Shown here: in pieces, positions 25,428 through 36,700 of the stretch
How the letters are laid out: every line of letters begins with the position of its first letter
How positions within the stretch are numbered: position 1 is the stretch's first letter
Assembly: GCF_900090045.1 (NCBI RefSeq)
Contig: NC_041779.1
Coordinates: 496,001 to 560,000, forward strand
Length of the DNA: 64,000 nucleotides
Direction of reading: 5' to 3'
Source: Plasmodium malariae
Lineage: Eukaryota > Apicomplexa > Aconoidasida > Haemosporida > Plasmodiidae
Notes under the pieces: model-generated
Seen by the model: the letters and a program-made list of their open reading frames with translations, nothing else
The model's database searches: none
Told to the model about the DNA's origin: nothing
Translations under genes and position numbers: made by a program

Positions 25428-28203
25428 TTTCTTTATTTTTATCTAGCACTGTGCTCACATTTGCATGCGTCAAACGATTGTATCCTTTTTGAAAAAACAG
25501 AAAAAATAAAAAAAATAAAATAGTAGTAAAATTGCAGAGGAAGCCTTGATGGAACATTGATACGTCTAATTGAACATTTACTCTAATTTATTTTATTATT
25601 ATATTATATTATATTTTTTTTTTTTTTCTCAAGTTGCTTTTTTATTCTATTTATTACAGAAATTTCCTCAATAGAAGACTAATTTGAGCTCGTGACAGTA
25701 ACAAGGCTACTAATTGTATAAGCAAAATTGAAATAAAAAATGAAGCTCTTTGACAAAGTGTAATCTTCATATTAGAAGAAAAAAGAATAAAAACATGTTA
25801 AAATATAAAAAAAAAAGTAATTTAATATAAAAACATATAATATATATAGCTTAACACATAACACATCAACGCTAATTTTATAGGAACTATAAGAAAAAAA
25901 AGATGTACGAATAATAGTAAAAATAAAAAAAAGAAAAAAAGAAATTTTTTTGATTCTCTTATTATTGTTTTCTAATTTATCATAGTAACATTCACCTATA
26001 TTACACTAGCTTTAACCTTTTATTATACATTGTGTACAAAATATAAAAAAAAAAAATGTAAAAACATGATTTAAAATTTTTCCCTTTTATTATTATCTTT
26101 TCTTTTTGTACGTTCTCGGATTATTCCATTTAATAGCTATAGGAACAAAAATATAATGTACTTTTACACAACCTGCCACAGCATAAAATTTTGCTGTGTT
26201 AATAACCTAGAATTATCTTAAAATATTTTCATAAAAACAGTTGGAACCCTTATAAAAAATTAAGGCAAAAAATGTATTCACACAAAACAGTAGCACGGCT
26301 GACAATATACATGCATAAAAAATGGCTCATTTTTTATTTTATTATAAGGAGGAATAACGATTTATTCTTCAAAAAATAAAAAAATATTCTAAGGGGTTTT
26401 CACTGAATGCCGTTATACTTAGTCCTGTTAAAAAATGAAATAAAAAAAATATATATGCATACTAGCATACATATATATATATATATGTATTCATATGCAA
26501 CTGCCCCTTATATCTTAATTATTTAAGTAATTTTTTATATTCGAAAAGAAATATGTACTTTACACATTATATTTAATCATCCATAAAATAATACATACTG
26601 CTAATATTAATATAGTCATTACATAACTGCTGACTTAAGTATAACAGTTATCTACTTTTTCATACACATTTACACATATATATATATACATACATTACAT
26701 ATATATATGTATATGTGAAAGTATAGCATATACATTTACTTGTTGAGAGCTAACTTTTCTTCGGGGCTTTAATTTTTTTCACTTAATAAAATTAAGTAAA
26801 TTAAAATAATTGAGAATATTCATGCAGTACTATTTTTATTTTTATATGTAGTGCACAATTTTATACATCAAGGATTGTTTTATGTTCAGTATATTCTTAA
26901 TGGTATATAGTACTGCAAAAAGCAAGCTTGGAAGCTTCGTTTATATATATGTATATATATATATATCTATATTCATATTTTTTTGCAATGTTACATATAC
27001 CTCGTTCAACTAATTCATTACCAATTTTATAAGTATATTAGAACTCCTCTCCTCCGTATTAAGGTTCACCCCTTAAAACTCTATATGCTATTAAATTTTG
27101 AAAAAAAGGTATGAGAAAATTTTTTTTTTTTTTTGAAATATAGTAAAAACTTTTTACTATCATAAAATATATATTTTTACAAGGGGATGTAAAAATAAAA
27201 AAATAGGGGCAGTTCATATTATGTACTTATAATTCAAATGAAGAAAATACAAGTTAAAAATATTAAATTTAGCCTTAGTAGAATTATCCTCTACTGCTGT
27301 TTTTACTTTGTTTAAGTTATAACTAAAAATAAAGTCAATAAATATATGTATTTATTCGTGTATTTATAATGTACACATGTATATTTTAATTTATATACCA
27401 GCTCTTAAAAAAAAAAAAAAACAGCATTTATGTATGTATATTATATATTATAATATGCTGTAATATATTTTTTTTTATGATTTGAATTTATTTGATGATA
27501 CTTATTACATATTTAGTAGTGATATAAAATAAAAATAAAATACCAAAAAAAAAAAAATAAACATTAAGGGCTTAAAACATTAAAAATAGTATTTTTGTTT
27601 TATTTAATTTCTTATATATATTTTTTTTCCTGCCATTTTTATTTTATCAAGTGAGATAAATTATAAAGAATATAAAGAATATAAAGAAGCGAAATTACAT
27701 TATTATAACAAAGTGAATTATTATACATATATATATGTATAATGCTATAAGGATGTATAGAAAAATATGACAAAGATATATGCTTGTACATGTATAAATT
27801 TGCATGGCACAAGAACATATATCGCATACCACATTTTCACACATAAATAATATAACGTGCATTTATACATATATTATATCTATATATATATATCAACATA
27901 TACGAGACTCGTTGCATTTATATATACATGTTGTAAGTTTCTAAATATTTATTTATGCTTACGTTTTAGTACATTTCCATGTTAACTATATTATATACCT
28001 ATATTAAAATCAGCATGTTTATATATTATATTTTCTTCGAAATATTTACTTTTGTGAACCAGTGACTCCTTTCTTCCGCATTAAATTACACTGTAACACA
28101 TATATACATACATAAATACATGCAAACACATATACCATTTATAAAATTAACAAATTAATCTTTATAGGCACTTTTGTCGAATATATTTATAAATATTTAA
28201 ATT
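25014..28203. other. Long divergent intergenic region upstream of RACK1
   Basis: About 3.2 kb between the coiled-coil gene (-) and RACK1 (+), very A+T-rich. It has poly(A) or poly(T) tracts (25190-25209, 25281-25304, 27122-27136, 27406-27421) and several (AT)n runs (25394-25420, 26473-26488, 27877-27892). It presumably holds both promoters and long untranslated leaders. No coding or RNA gene could be supported. Confidence 0.5.
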
Positions 28204-29938
28204 ATGGAAAATATAAAAGAAGCGGAGATATCGTTAAGAGGTGTACTGGAAGGAGGTCATAGTGATTGGGTCACTTCAGTTTCAACACCCACTGACACAA
28301 AATTAAAAACCGTTGTTAGCGCTTCAAGAGGTAATGATGCATACCCACATACATACATATATGAATACATACGTTTATGCTATTGTATTCCCTCATTTTC
28401 GGGTGCATTTAAATAAACATGCACATGCTCATATAAATCCATACTGTCCTAATTTAACAATTTGTTTTGTAACTGTTTTTACGTGACATGGTGATTATTT
28501 ATATTTGTATACACGATTATATATTATGAACTCTCATCTGCTTGTGTGCGTGAAAGTTTTACGTGAAGATTATTATATTACCTTAACACGATTATGCATT
28601 TTAACCCGGGTGCTGTATTATTTATGTGTTGTTCAATATGATTGTTCTGCCTTTATTTTATTTTATTTTCCCCGCCCTCTCACTTCTTCCGATAGCTCGT
28701 TATGTTTGAGCAGTATTTTATATGTCTCATTGACTTGAAAAATTTACAAGCTTTTTATATATTTTTCATTTTATGATGACCATTGCTATCCCAGCTCACT
28801 CTGATATATACAAAAATGAAGAGGAAGATAGCTCAAATATTTATACAATTCTGATATTTGAAAAAATATATATATAAAAAAGCAATTTATTTTTTTTGAG
28901 AAATTTAAATGGGGTTTATGTGTAAATACACGTACCACCTGTCCGTACATTTGTTTAATTTTTGCACGATGTGAGCATTCCCTCTCGCAATATATCTGTA
29001 TATATATCTGTATATCTATCTATCTATCTATATATATATATATATATGTGATTTATTTATTCATTTATTTCATACTACGTATTTACCCATTCCCAGATAA
29101 AAAGCTAATAGTGTGGAGTATCAACCCCGATGACGATTCGGGAGAAATCGGAATGGCTAAAAAATCATTAACCGGTCATTCTCAAGCTATCAATGATGTT
29201 TCTATTTCATCAGATGGTTTGTTTGCATTGTCTGGTTCTTGGGATCACTCAGTTCGTTTATGGGATTTATCTCTAGGAGAAACGATTAGATCATTTATTG
29301 GTCATACGTCTGACGTTTTTAGTGTTTCATTTAGTCCAGACAATAGACAGATCGTTTCAGCTAGTAGAGATAAAACAATTAAATTATGGAATACTTTAGC
29401 ACAATGTAAGTATACCATAACAGATGAACAACATACCGATTGGATTACATGTGTTAGATTTTCCCCATCTCCAAAACAGGCAATTATTGTATCCTGTGGA
29501 TGGGATAAATTAGTTAAAGTGTGGAATTTAAAAAATTGTGACTTAAATAAAAACTTAGAAGCACACACAGGTGTTTTAAACACAGTTACTATATCTCCTG
29601 ACGGTTCATTATGTGCATCCGGAGGAAAAGATGGAGTTGCCAAATTATGGGATGTTAATGAGGGAAAACATTTATATTCTTTAGAAACTGGATGTACTAT
29701 AAATTCACTCTGTTTTTCTCCATGTGATTATTGGTTGTGTGCAGCAACAGACAGATTTATAAGAATATGGAACTTAGAAAGTAAATTAATAATTTCCGAA
29801 ATATATCCTGTTAAGCAGTCCAAAGTAGGTTTGCCTTGGTGTACATCCATTACATGGTCAGCTAATGGTCAACTCCTATTTTGCGGTTCCACTGATGGAA
29901 ACATTTACGTTTATGAAGTTAAAAAGCAATCCATTTAA
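28204..29938 (+). CDS. RACK1: RACK1, receptor for activated C kinase (seven WD40 repeats)
   Basis: Two exons: 28204-28330 (ending GCTTCAAGAG before GTAATG) and 29097-29938 (after TTCCCAG). They join as SASR-D-KKLIVW and give 322 residues, the usual RACK1 length. Seven WD40 blades are visible, each with the GH...WD/WN pattern: HSDWV...IVW, HSQAI...RLWD, HTSDV...KLWN, HTDWI...KVWN, HTGVL...KLWD, then two more degenerate blades ending RIWN and YVYE. The Arg-Asp-Lys of the first blade (SRDKKL) corresponds to residues that dock RACK1 on the 40S ribosomal head in other eukaryotes. RACK1 is a cytoplasmic, ribosome-associated scaffold affecting translation and signalling. The 766-bp intron carries a box C/D snoRNA. 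Confidence 0.97.
28762..28865 (+). ncRNA. Box C/D snoRNA in the RACK1 intron
   Basis: Box C ATGATGA (28773-28779), box D' CTGA (28801-28804), a degenerate box C' ATGAAGA (28816-28822) and box D CTGA (28851-28854) occur in the right order. The ends pair: TTTTTCA (28762-28768) with TGAAAAA (28859-28865), leaving four bases on each side before boxes C and D. The ten bases CCCAGCTCAC (28790-28799) just upstream of D' are complementary to GUGAGCUGGG, a universally conserved stretch near the 3' end of large-subunit rRNA. By the D-plus-five rule the methylated base is the A of GUGAGC. From memory this equals yeast 25S Am2946, guided there by snR71. The second guide, upstream of D, has no target I recognise. 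It lies on the sense strand of the host intron, so processing from the spliced intron is likely. Confidence 0.82.
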
Positions 29939-31625
29939 GAAATAAAATTATTAACTGTTCAGAATTTTTTTTTTTTTTTTTTTTAAACCCTATTTTTAAC
30001 ATATATATGAATGTGCATTTTTTATATATTTACGTATTTATAAATATATGCATTTATTACATGTGTAAAACTGACAATTGTTAATTATGCAGCATTGTAA
30101 TGTTGCAATGTTGTAAAAGCTTTTTTATAAAAAATAAATTTAGCAAGTTTTTGCTACGCAGGTATATATATAAAAATATACGTGCGCAGGTACATGCATA
30201 TTTTTAAGAATATGAAGCATGAGGATTTTTCTTAAACGAATAAGAGTAAAAAATCATTGTGCATATATATATATATATATATGTATATTTTTTTAAAGTG
30301 CTTATTAATGTTTTTAAAGAATTAAAATTTATTATTTAATTGTTCAGTTATTCAATAATTCAACCGTTCATCAATTCAACAATTCAGTTATTTAATTTAA
30401 ATGATAAGACATTTTATTTTGCTATATGGCACTATTTTCCCTTTTTTCTTTTTCTTTTTCTTTTTTTTAATTATCTTGGCAATAAATGCAAATTTTAAAG
30501 TAAAATGAATTTATATCTCCATGCTTACAAGACATAAGTATATATAATATATGTAGTAACAACTGAAAGAAGAAAAAAGGACACACATAAAACATGGAAA
30601 AAATAAATAAATGAAAACAAACCTTTTGAAATATAATCTCATATTCTTTTTTCACATTTTAAAACAATGTTATTACATGTAAATTGTAATTAATAACATT
30701 TGAAGTCGCTACTTAACCCGTTTAGCTTCAAAAATGTTTTAAATCTTACTATGTGAACAGTTGTATTTTTTATTTTTTTTTATGGAAAAAAAGATTAAAA
30801 ATTAGCTCGAATCGTCAATTATTTTTATGTTTATGTCTAAATTTCTTGTACACGAATGAAAAAAAAAAAGATAAGAAAAAAATATAACAATATATCACGC
30901 TAATTATGCAAATTCCATTTTGTCCTTATACATAAATGTACACTGAATGTTTTTTTGTTTCGTCTTATAGAACATTAAAAACGCAAATTGAAAAGAGGAT
31001 ATATATAATAATTTCCCTTTCCCCAAGCTCATGAATGTCCCCTTCGATACATTCCTTTTTTTTCTCTATTTTTAGTAGTTTTCTCTTAAAAAATTTATGT
31101 AAATTTGTTAAAAATGTGCTATATACATAATTATAAACACATTATTTAGTGCAATTTGAACATGAAAAAAATAAATTTAATTTTTTTTTTTTTTTTTTAA
31201 TTCAAAATTCCTGAGAAACCGAATGTTTAGGTTATAAAACAAGTACGCTTACGTACGTGCATATATATATATATATATATATATACATTTTAAACACGTG
31301 GGAACATACAAAAATCAGAGTGCACAAATTTTAAACGGAACAAAAACTAGAGCCACAGTTGCATTGCTGCTCATTCAATTGGTAAACTAAAAATATAAAT
31401 TTTTTTTTCTTTTTTTCAAATAAGTTAATAATAGATGAAAACGTGCTAAAGGTGAAAGACCGAGGGAGCATTTCGCATATTTAATCACTCTTTTGCAAAA
31501 TTTACATACATATATATATATACAAATATGCATACGTTTGTTCATTTGCCTGTATGTATACATGTATACGTATATATTAACTTGCCTATGTGTGAACCCC
31601 TCCTTTTCTTGAAAACGCTGCAATA
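29939..31625. other. Intergenic region between RACK1 and the SNARE gene
   Basis: About 1.7 kb between two plus-strand genes, holding the RACK1 3' end and the SNARE promoter. It has poly(T) tracts (29966-29984, 31181-31198), 'ttcaa'-type repeats at about 30341-30390 and (AT)n runs near 30265-30280 and 31261-31284. No gene was recognised. Confidence 0.5.
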
Positions 31626-32456
31626 ATGTACATGATTTCGGATGATGAAATAAGCTACTCCAACAGCATGAACAGCGAAGAAGAAATAGAGAGCGAAGAA
31701 AACAGTGAAGAATATTCGAAATATTATGAAGGGGAAGAAGAGGACTATAGCAGTCATAATGATGTAGATGATGAGAACGAATTTCAGTTATTCAAATATG
31801 TATGTATAGCATCATTAGATGAGTTAGAAATAATAATGAAATGTAGTTTTCTAAGTCGTGATTCAGATATATCTGCTAATAACATAATTAAAAAGATATT
31901 AATTGCTTCAAAAAAGAAATTAAGTTATTGTAATAAGAAAATCCTTAATTGGGATAATAGAATTATATATTTTATAATATGCAGTGAAAAGAAGTTGGCA
32001 TTATTTTTAATAGGATTAGATATGAAAGCATATTTTAAAAATTATGCTTTTGAATTTTTGAGAAAATTAGAAATATATGCTAAATCGGATTTATTTTTTA
32101 ACCAGAATTATAACTCAAATAATATAAATCCATCAAAGGCGCAAACAATTCAGCGCTTTATGAAACGTACAATAATAAACCTTAATGAATGTTGTAAAGA
32201 TGAAAAAATTATTGCAGTTAAACAAAAGCTAAATAAAATTAATTCAGTAATGAATAACCACATAGATAACTTATATCAGTCCAGGGGAAACATTAAAGCC
32301 TTACAGTATAAAACAGAAAACATGTCAAAAAACACTTTAAATTTTGTTAAAAATACCAAAAAATTAAAAAGAATTATGTTTTTAAAATACTGGAAAACAT
32401 ACTTCTTTTTAGCTTGTTTTGTAGTCATAGGATTCAAGGTTTATAGGTCTATTTGA
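31626..32456 (+). CDS. Longin-domain R-SNARE (VAMP7-like)
   Basis: This is a single-exon gene for 276 residues. An acidic, Ser/Glu/Asp-rich extension covers residues 1-55. A longin domain follows (about 56-155): the first strand is KYVCIASLDELEIIMK, then KLSYCNKKILNWDNRIIYFIICSE, and a helix ending FEFLRKLEIYAK. A helical SNARE motif (about 198-250) contains NHIDNLYQSR and ALQYKTENM, closely resembling VAMP7 (NID..AQRG and KTENL). One C-terminal membrane anchor (about 256-273) completes a tail-anchored SNARE. R-SNAREs sit on vesicles and pair with three Q-helices to drive fusion. When aligned to VAMP7, the ionic zero-layer Arg falls on Ser219, with Arg220 one position later. The family assignment is firm; the membrane it serves is not predictable. 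Confidence 0.87.
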   Translation: MYMISDDEISYSNSMNSEEEIESEENSEEYSKYYEGEEEDYSSHNDVDDENEFQLFKYVCIASLDELEIIMKCSFLSRDSDISANNIIKKILIASKKKLSYCNKKILNWDNRIIYFIICSEKKLALFLIGLDMKAYFKNYAFEFLRKLEIYAKSDLFFNQNYNSNNINPSKAQTIQRFMKRTIINLNECCKDEKIIAVKQKLNKINSVMNNHIDNLYQSRGNIKALQYKTENMSKNTLNFVKNTKKLKRIMFLKYWKTYFFLACFVVIGFKVYRSI

Positions 32457-33067
32457 TATATGTCTATTCACTTTGCCAGAATGGTGGGGACTACACTTAC
32501 GTTTGTAAAATTATATTGTATATATATATATATATACAACTTAAATTTATTTTTCTTTTTCAAAGATGTATAATCTTAACACACGCTCACGCGCACTATT
32601 CATCGTGATAACCAACAAAATGGTAGTCATGTCCCTTATTTGTTATTTATCCCTTTTTGTTTATTATTTTTTTTTTAACTTTTATATGTGATAATAATGA
32701 TGATGCATCCATTTTTTGAAAATTTGTATATTTTTTTAATTACATAAAACTCTCGTTATATAACATACATATGCATAAATAACATTTTACTAAGAGACAA
32801 CAAAAAAAAAAAAATTAAATGCCATCTGTATACAATTAAATACCAACTGTTTACTTTTACAAAATTAAATGTCGCACGTATTATACTGTTACAAACTAAA
32901 ATTTTTTTTTGTCTCTTTTTAAAGTCAAACATTTTCGTTTTTTTGTTAAGCAGCAAAAAAAAAAAAAAAAAAAAAAAACGCAGTTATGTTTGTACACATG
33001 CATGTACAACATATATATTACTTCACAGTTTTAAATACAACTGAAATATTTGCAGGCACAAAACATA

Positions 33068-33107
<40 letters not shown>

Positions 33108-33408
33108 CTTTTTTGCATGAAGAACACAACATATTATTGCAAGATTTTGGTACTTTTCCTCAATCAGAATTTTTACTATATTTTTATAAATTTGCGAAAA
33201 ATATAATTAAAAAAAAAAAAAAATGGAAAATATGGAGAGAATAAAAAGATGGAATAAACTGATAGCATAACTAAGGTTATCTTTACTAAAATAATATGCA
33301 ACTTGAAAATGAACAAAAGTTGCGATGTCAATTCACCATAAGCGGATACTTAAAAAAGTGCACATGAATGAACCAGCTGAAAACAAGCATGTACAATTAC
33401 GCCACCAC

Positions 33409-33448
<40 letters not shown>

Positions 33449-33753
33449 CATATACAATACATACATATACCCATACACACATATACCCATACACCCATAT
33501 GCCCATACACCCATATACACATATACCCATATACACATATACCCATATGCACATATACACATATACCCATACACATATATACACATACACACATAGATAC
33601 ATACATACAAATCTATGTCACTCCAAACAGTATGCTAGTAAATTTACACACGTAAAAATATACATACATGCGCGAGGCCATTCCAACCTAATTTTCCCAC
33701 CCCTTTAGGTAAAATCAAACTTAACCACTTCTAGTTTTTCAATATGATCCGTT
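32457..33753. other. Convergent intergenic region with 'acccat' minisatellite
   Basis: About 1.3 kb between the 3' ends of the SNARE gene (+) and UFD2 (-). It contains poly(A) at 32954-32978, an (AT)n plus poly(T) stretch at 33065-33108, an (AT)n run at 33414-33442 and a degenerate repeat at about 33461-33606. Open frames here arise from the repeats. Confidence 0.55.
33461..33606. repeat. Degenerate 6/12-bp repeat of cacatatacccata type
   Basis: About 145 bp of alternating 'cacatata' and 'cccatatg/cccataca' units just 3' of UFD2. It is unusually C-rich on one strand for this A+T-rich background. Confidence 0.8.
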
Positions 33754-36700
33754 CTAGACCTGTTTCATGTCTGGTGCTTCGTCACCTGGACTCTTCTTGG
33801 CTTTCTCCCCATCTTTCTCATTACTTCTTCCATCAAACTTTTCATTATTCGAAGTTTCATTATCTTTTTCTATATCTTCATTATGCAACTGTAATTCTAA
33901 ATTTTTCTGCTTTTTCTTCCTCTTTTCCTGTCTCAACTCGTTTATATATTTATGTATCTCTTCCTTCAATTCAGGAAGTGACACTAACTGCTCTTTTGAA
34001 AGGGGGGCCCTATTAAATGGGTCATTAGGTTCACTCATTAAATGTCTCTCAATATTTTTTCTGTCAATTATAATTCCTGAGGTGGGTAATAAAACGGGGT
34101 CTAACATAATATCTTGTAGAATGGGATCTAAAAATTTTTCTGGTATATCATTTACATCATCAAAGAGCTCTACTTCATCTTTCATATCAATAATTTGCTG
34201 ACAAAACATTTTAAATTTATTTAATTCTTCTTTATGTAGCAATCCTTCTCTTTTACATATGTAATAAGCTTTATTAAAAATGTCAGCTTTATAATATCTC
34301 CCTTCATTTGCTATTTCTCTTATTAATAGTTCTTCATATTCTTTATCTGCGTTTAACAAATACAGATATGATTCGACTATACTAGTTAACCATAACTGCG
34401 GTCTAAAATTATACTGCTCCATATTTTTAACCTTTATATTTAAACACTTAGGTCCTACTAAATAGTCGAAGTAACAATTCAAGCAAGTAACAATTTGACA
34501 TAATATAGTATTCGAAGTAATAATATTATTTGGATAATTTTTACATAAAAGATTTAAAAAGATACATGATTTATAGCAATATGTAATAATCATTTTTGTT
34601 TTAGCCGCTAAATTACGCATGTTTTCATTTGTTACATCTGTTCCTACATCTACACCACCTCCTGTTGAATCATCATTTTCACTATTATCACTATTATATG
34701 AAAATCCATTTAAATTTTGCAAATTTTCATTATCACTATTTTGAATGTAAGAAGTATTCATTTGATTAGATATACCTACGTTCGAATTTCTATTATTTCT
34801 AGTAGCACTAGCATAGGTGTTATTATTGCTAGTATTTGCACTTAAACTAGATCGTTCAGCTTCATTTTTTTTTTTATTATCTTCTCTTCTCTTAATTTCA
34901 GACAAGTATGATACTACTTCTTCAACTAAAAAACTAGCATCATTCAACAACAAATGAATTAAGTGAACAAAGAGATTATTATTATTTATAATAAGTTGAG
35001 TAAACTGATTAACATATGTTTTATTTAGAAAAAAACTATTAAAATTTTCTACAATGCGAACTCTTGTTTGCATTCTTTCCGTATATTCTCCTTTTTGAGA
35101 AGCGATAAATACATTTGTCAACGATTTAATAATGTACTTCTTTGTTAGTTCTGATTCTTCAATTACTTTTTTTAAGTTATCACTTTTATATAAATACGTA
35201 AATGTTTTAGGAGCAGACTCACATCTTAAGTGTATGCTTTTTATATGATTTTCACTTAACATAGTGAAAATGCAAAAGGCTAAAAATAAGTCTACATTTA
35301 AATAGCTCATGAAATTCTCATTATTCTGACTTTTAAATGTATCTAGCTCGTGTAGTAAATAAATAATATCGAAAATGTCACTTAAAAAAAAGGTAGGAAT
35401 GATGGAAAATTGTGGAGATGCATACAAATGATCCCCTCGATTTTGGAAGTTTGCTTGTTCAGAATTTTCCTCATTCGTTTCGTAATTTATATCACCAATC
35501 TCACACATATCTCCGTCTTTTCCCTCTGAAGGTCCACTCTCCCGCGTTTCATCCCTTTCCCCTTGGCTCATTTTGTCATCATTCGCGTGGTTTGCAACAG
35601 AGTCATTGCCCTCTCCTTCATCCATTTTTCTAGTGGAGATGTTCACAAAACTTCCGAATGTTCTGTACTTCTTATAATTCCTTTCGTTTGGAGGTGGACA
35701 AGATTTCAAAACTAGATGAGAATAATTACTATTATGATCATTTAAATAATTTTGCATGTTCATATTTACATCCCCGTTGACATCATACAAATATGCAACA
35801 TTCAAAAAATAACTCATGCATAAATGAAGGAATTTAAATAATAATTGTACAAAGCGAGAACTATATAAGAAAATTTTCCATGCATGTATATTCATATAGT
35901 AAAAGTTTTTATCCTTAGCATTAGCTACTTCTTGAACAATTCGAATAAATTCATCAATGGCTGGCTTGAAAAAAACACTTAAAGATTTGAAGGTCATCCA
36001 AAAGATACAAGTAATAAACTTGGGCTGTTTTTGAAAACTTTCAAAATTTTTTACATTATTTTTTATTTTCTCAACATTTGATTTTTCCTCAAATGATGAT
36101 TGGTTTGTTATATATTTTAAAATAAATTTTGAAAAAGGATCATTTCTTAAAAAAAAATACAGATCTATATCATTAATTTTGTTAGTAGTAATAGGTTCAC
36201 ATAAACATAATAATATCCAAAACATATTCAAACAAAATCCATATGAATTTTCTCCTAATAGTTTTAAAAATAATCCATAAGAATTATCTAACGATTGTGG
36301 ATACGTAGAATAGTGATACATAATTTTCGTTTTTTTCTCATTTGATAGTATAATACAATTTAACCATAATAATACTTTTTTCTTACTTTCATTACTTCCT
36401 TTTAATAAGTTTTTTATTATTTCTACACAATTTTCTAAAACCCAATCCATATCCCTTCTTAATAACATATATATATTTTTCAGTGCACTTAATGTCATCT
36501 TATTTAACGAATTCGTTCCTGAGTTGTAAAAATATTTATACATTGCTATTTCCTCTTTATTTATTATATTTGGCATAGTAATAATTGTAGGAGATATTAG
36601 TCTACCCAACATACTATTTAACTGTAAATTATATCCGCATGAATTTACCTCCTTGTCCTTACTACACGGTTTCTTATTTGTAAATCCATCCATTCTTCCC

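Noticed and set aside
25014..28203. A+T-rich 3.2-kb gap considered as a centromere
   Set aside because: Plasmodium centromeres are more extremely A+T-rich with a compact repetitive core; this gap has ordinary mixed intergenic composition and no such core.
33325..33708. Frames of 86-127 codons through a His/Tyr/Thr repeat
   Set aside because: They are translations of the 'cccata' minisatellite in the convergent intergenic region.
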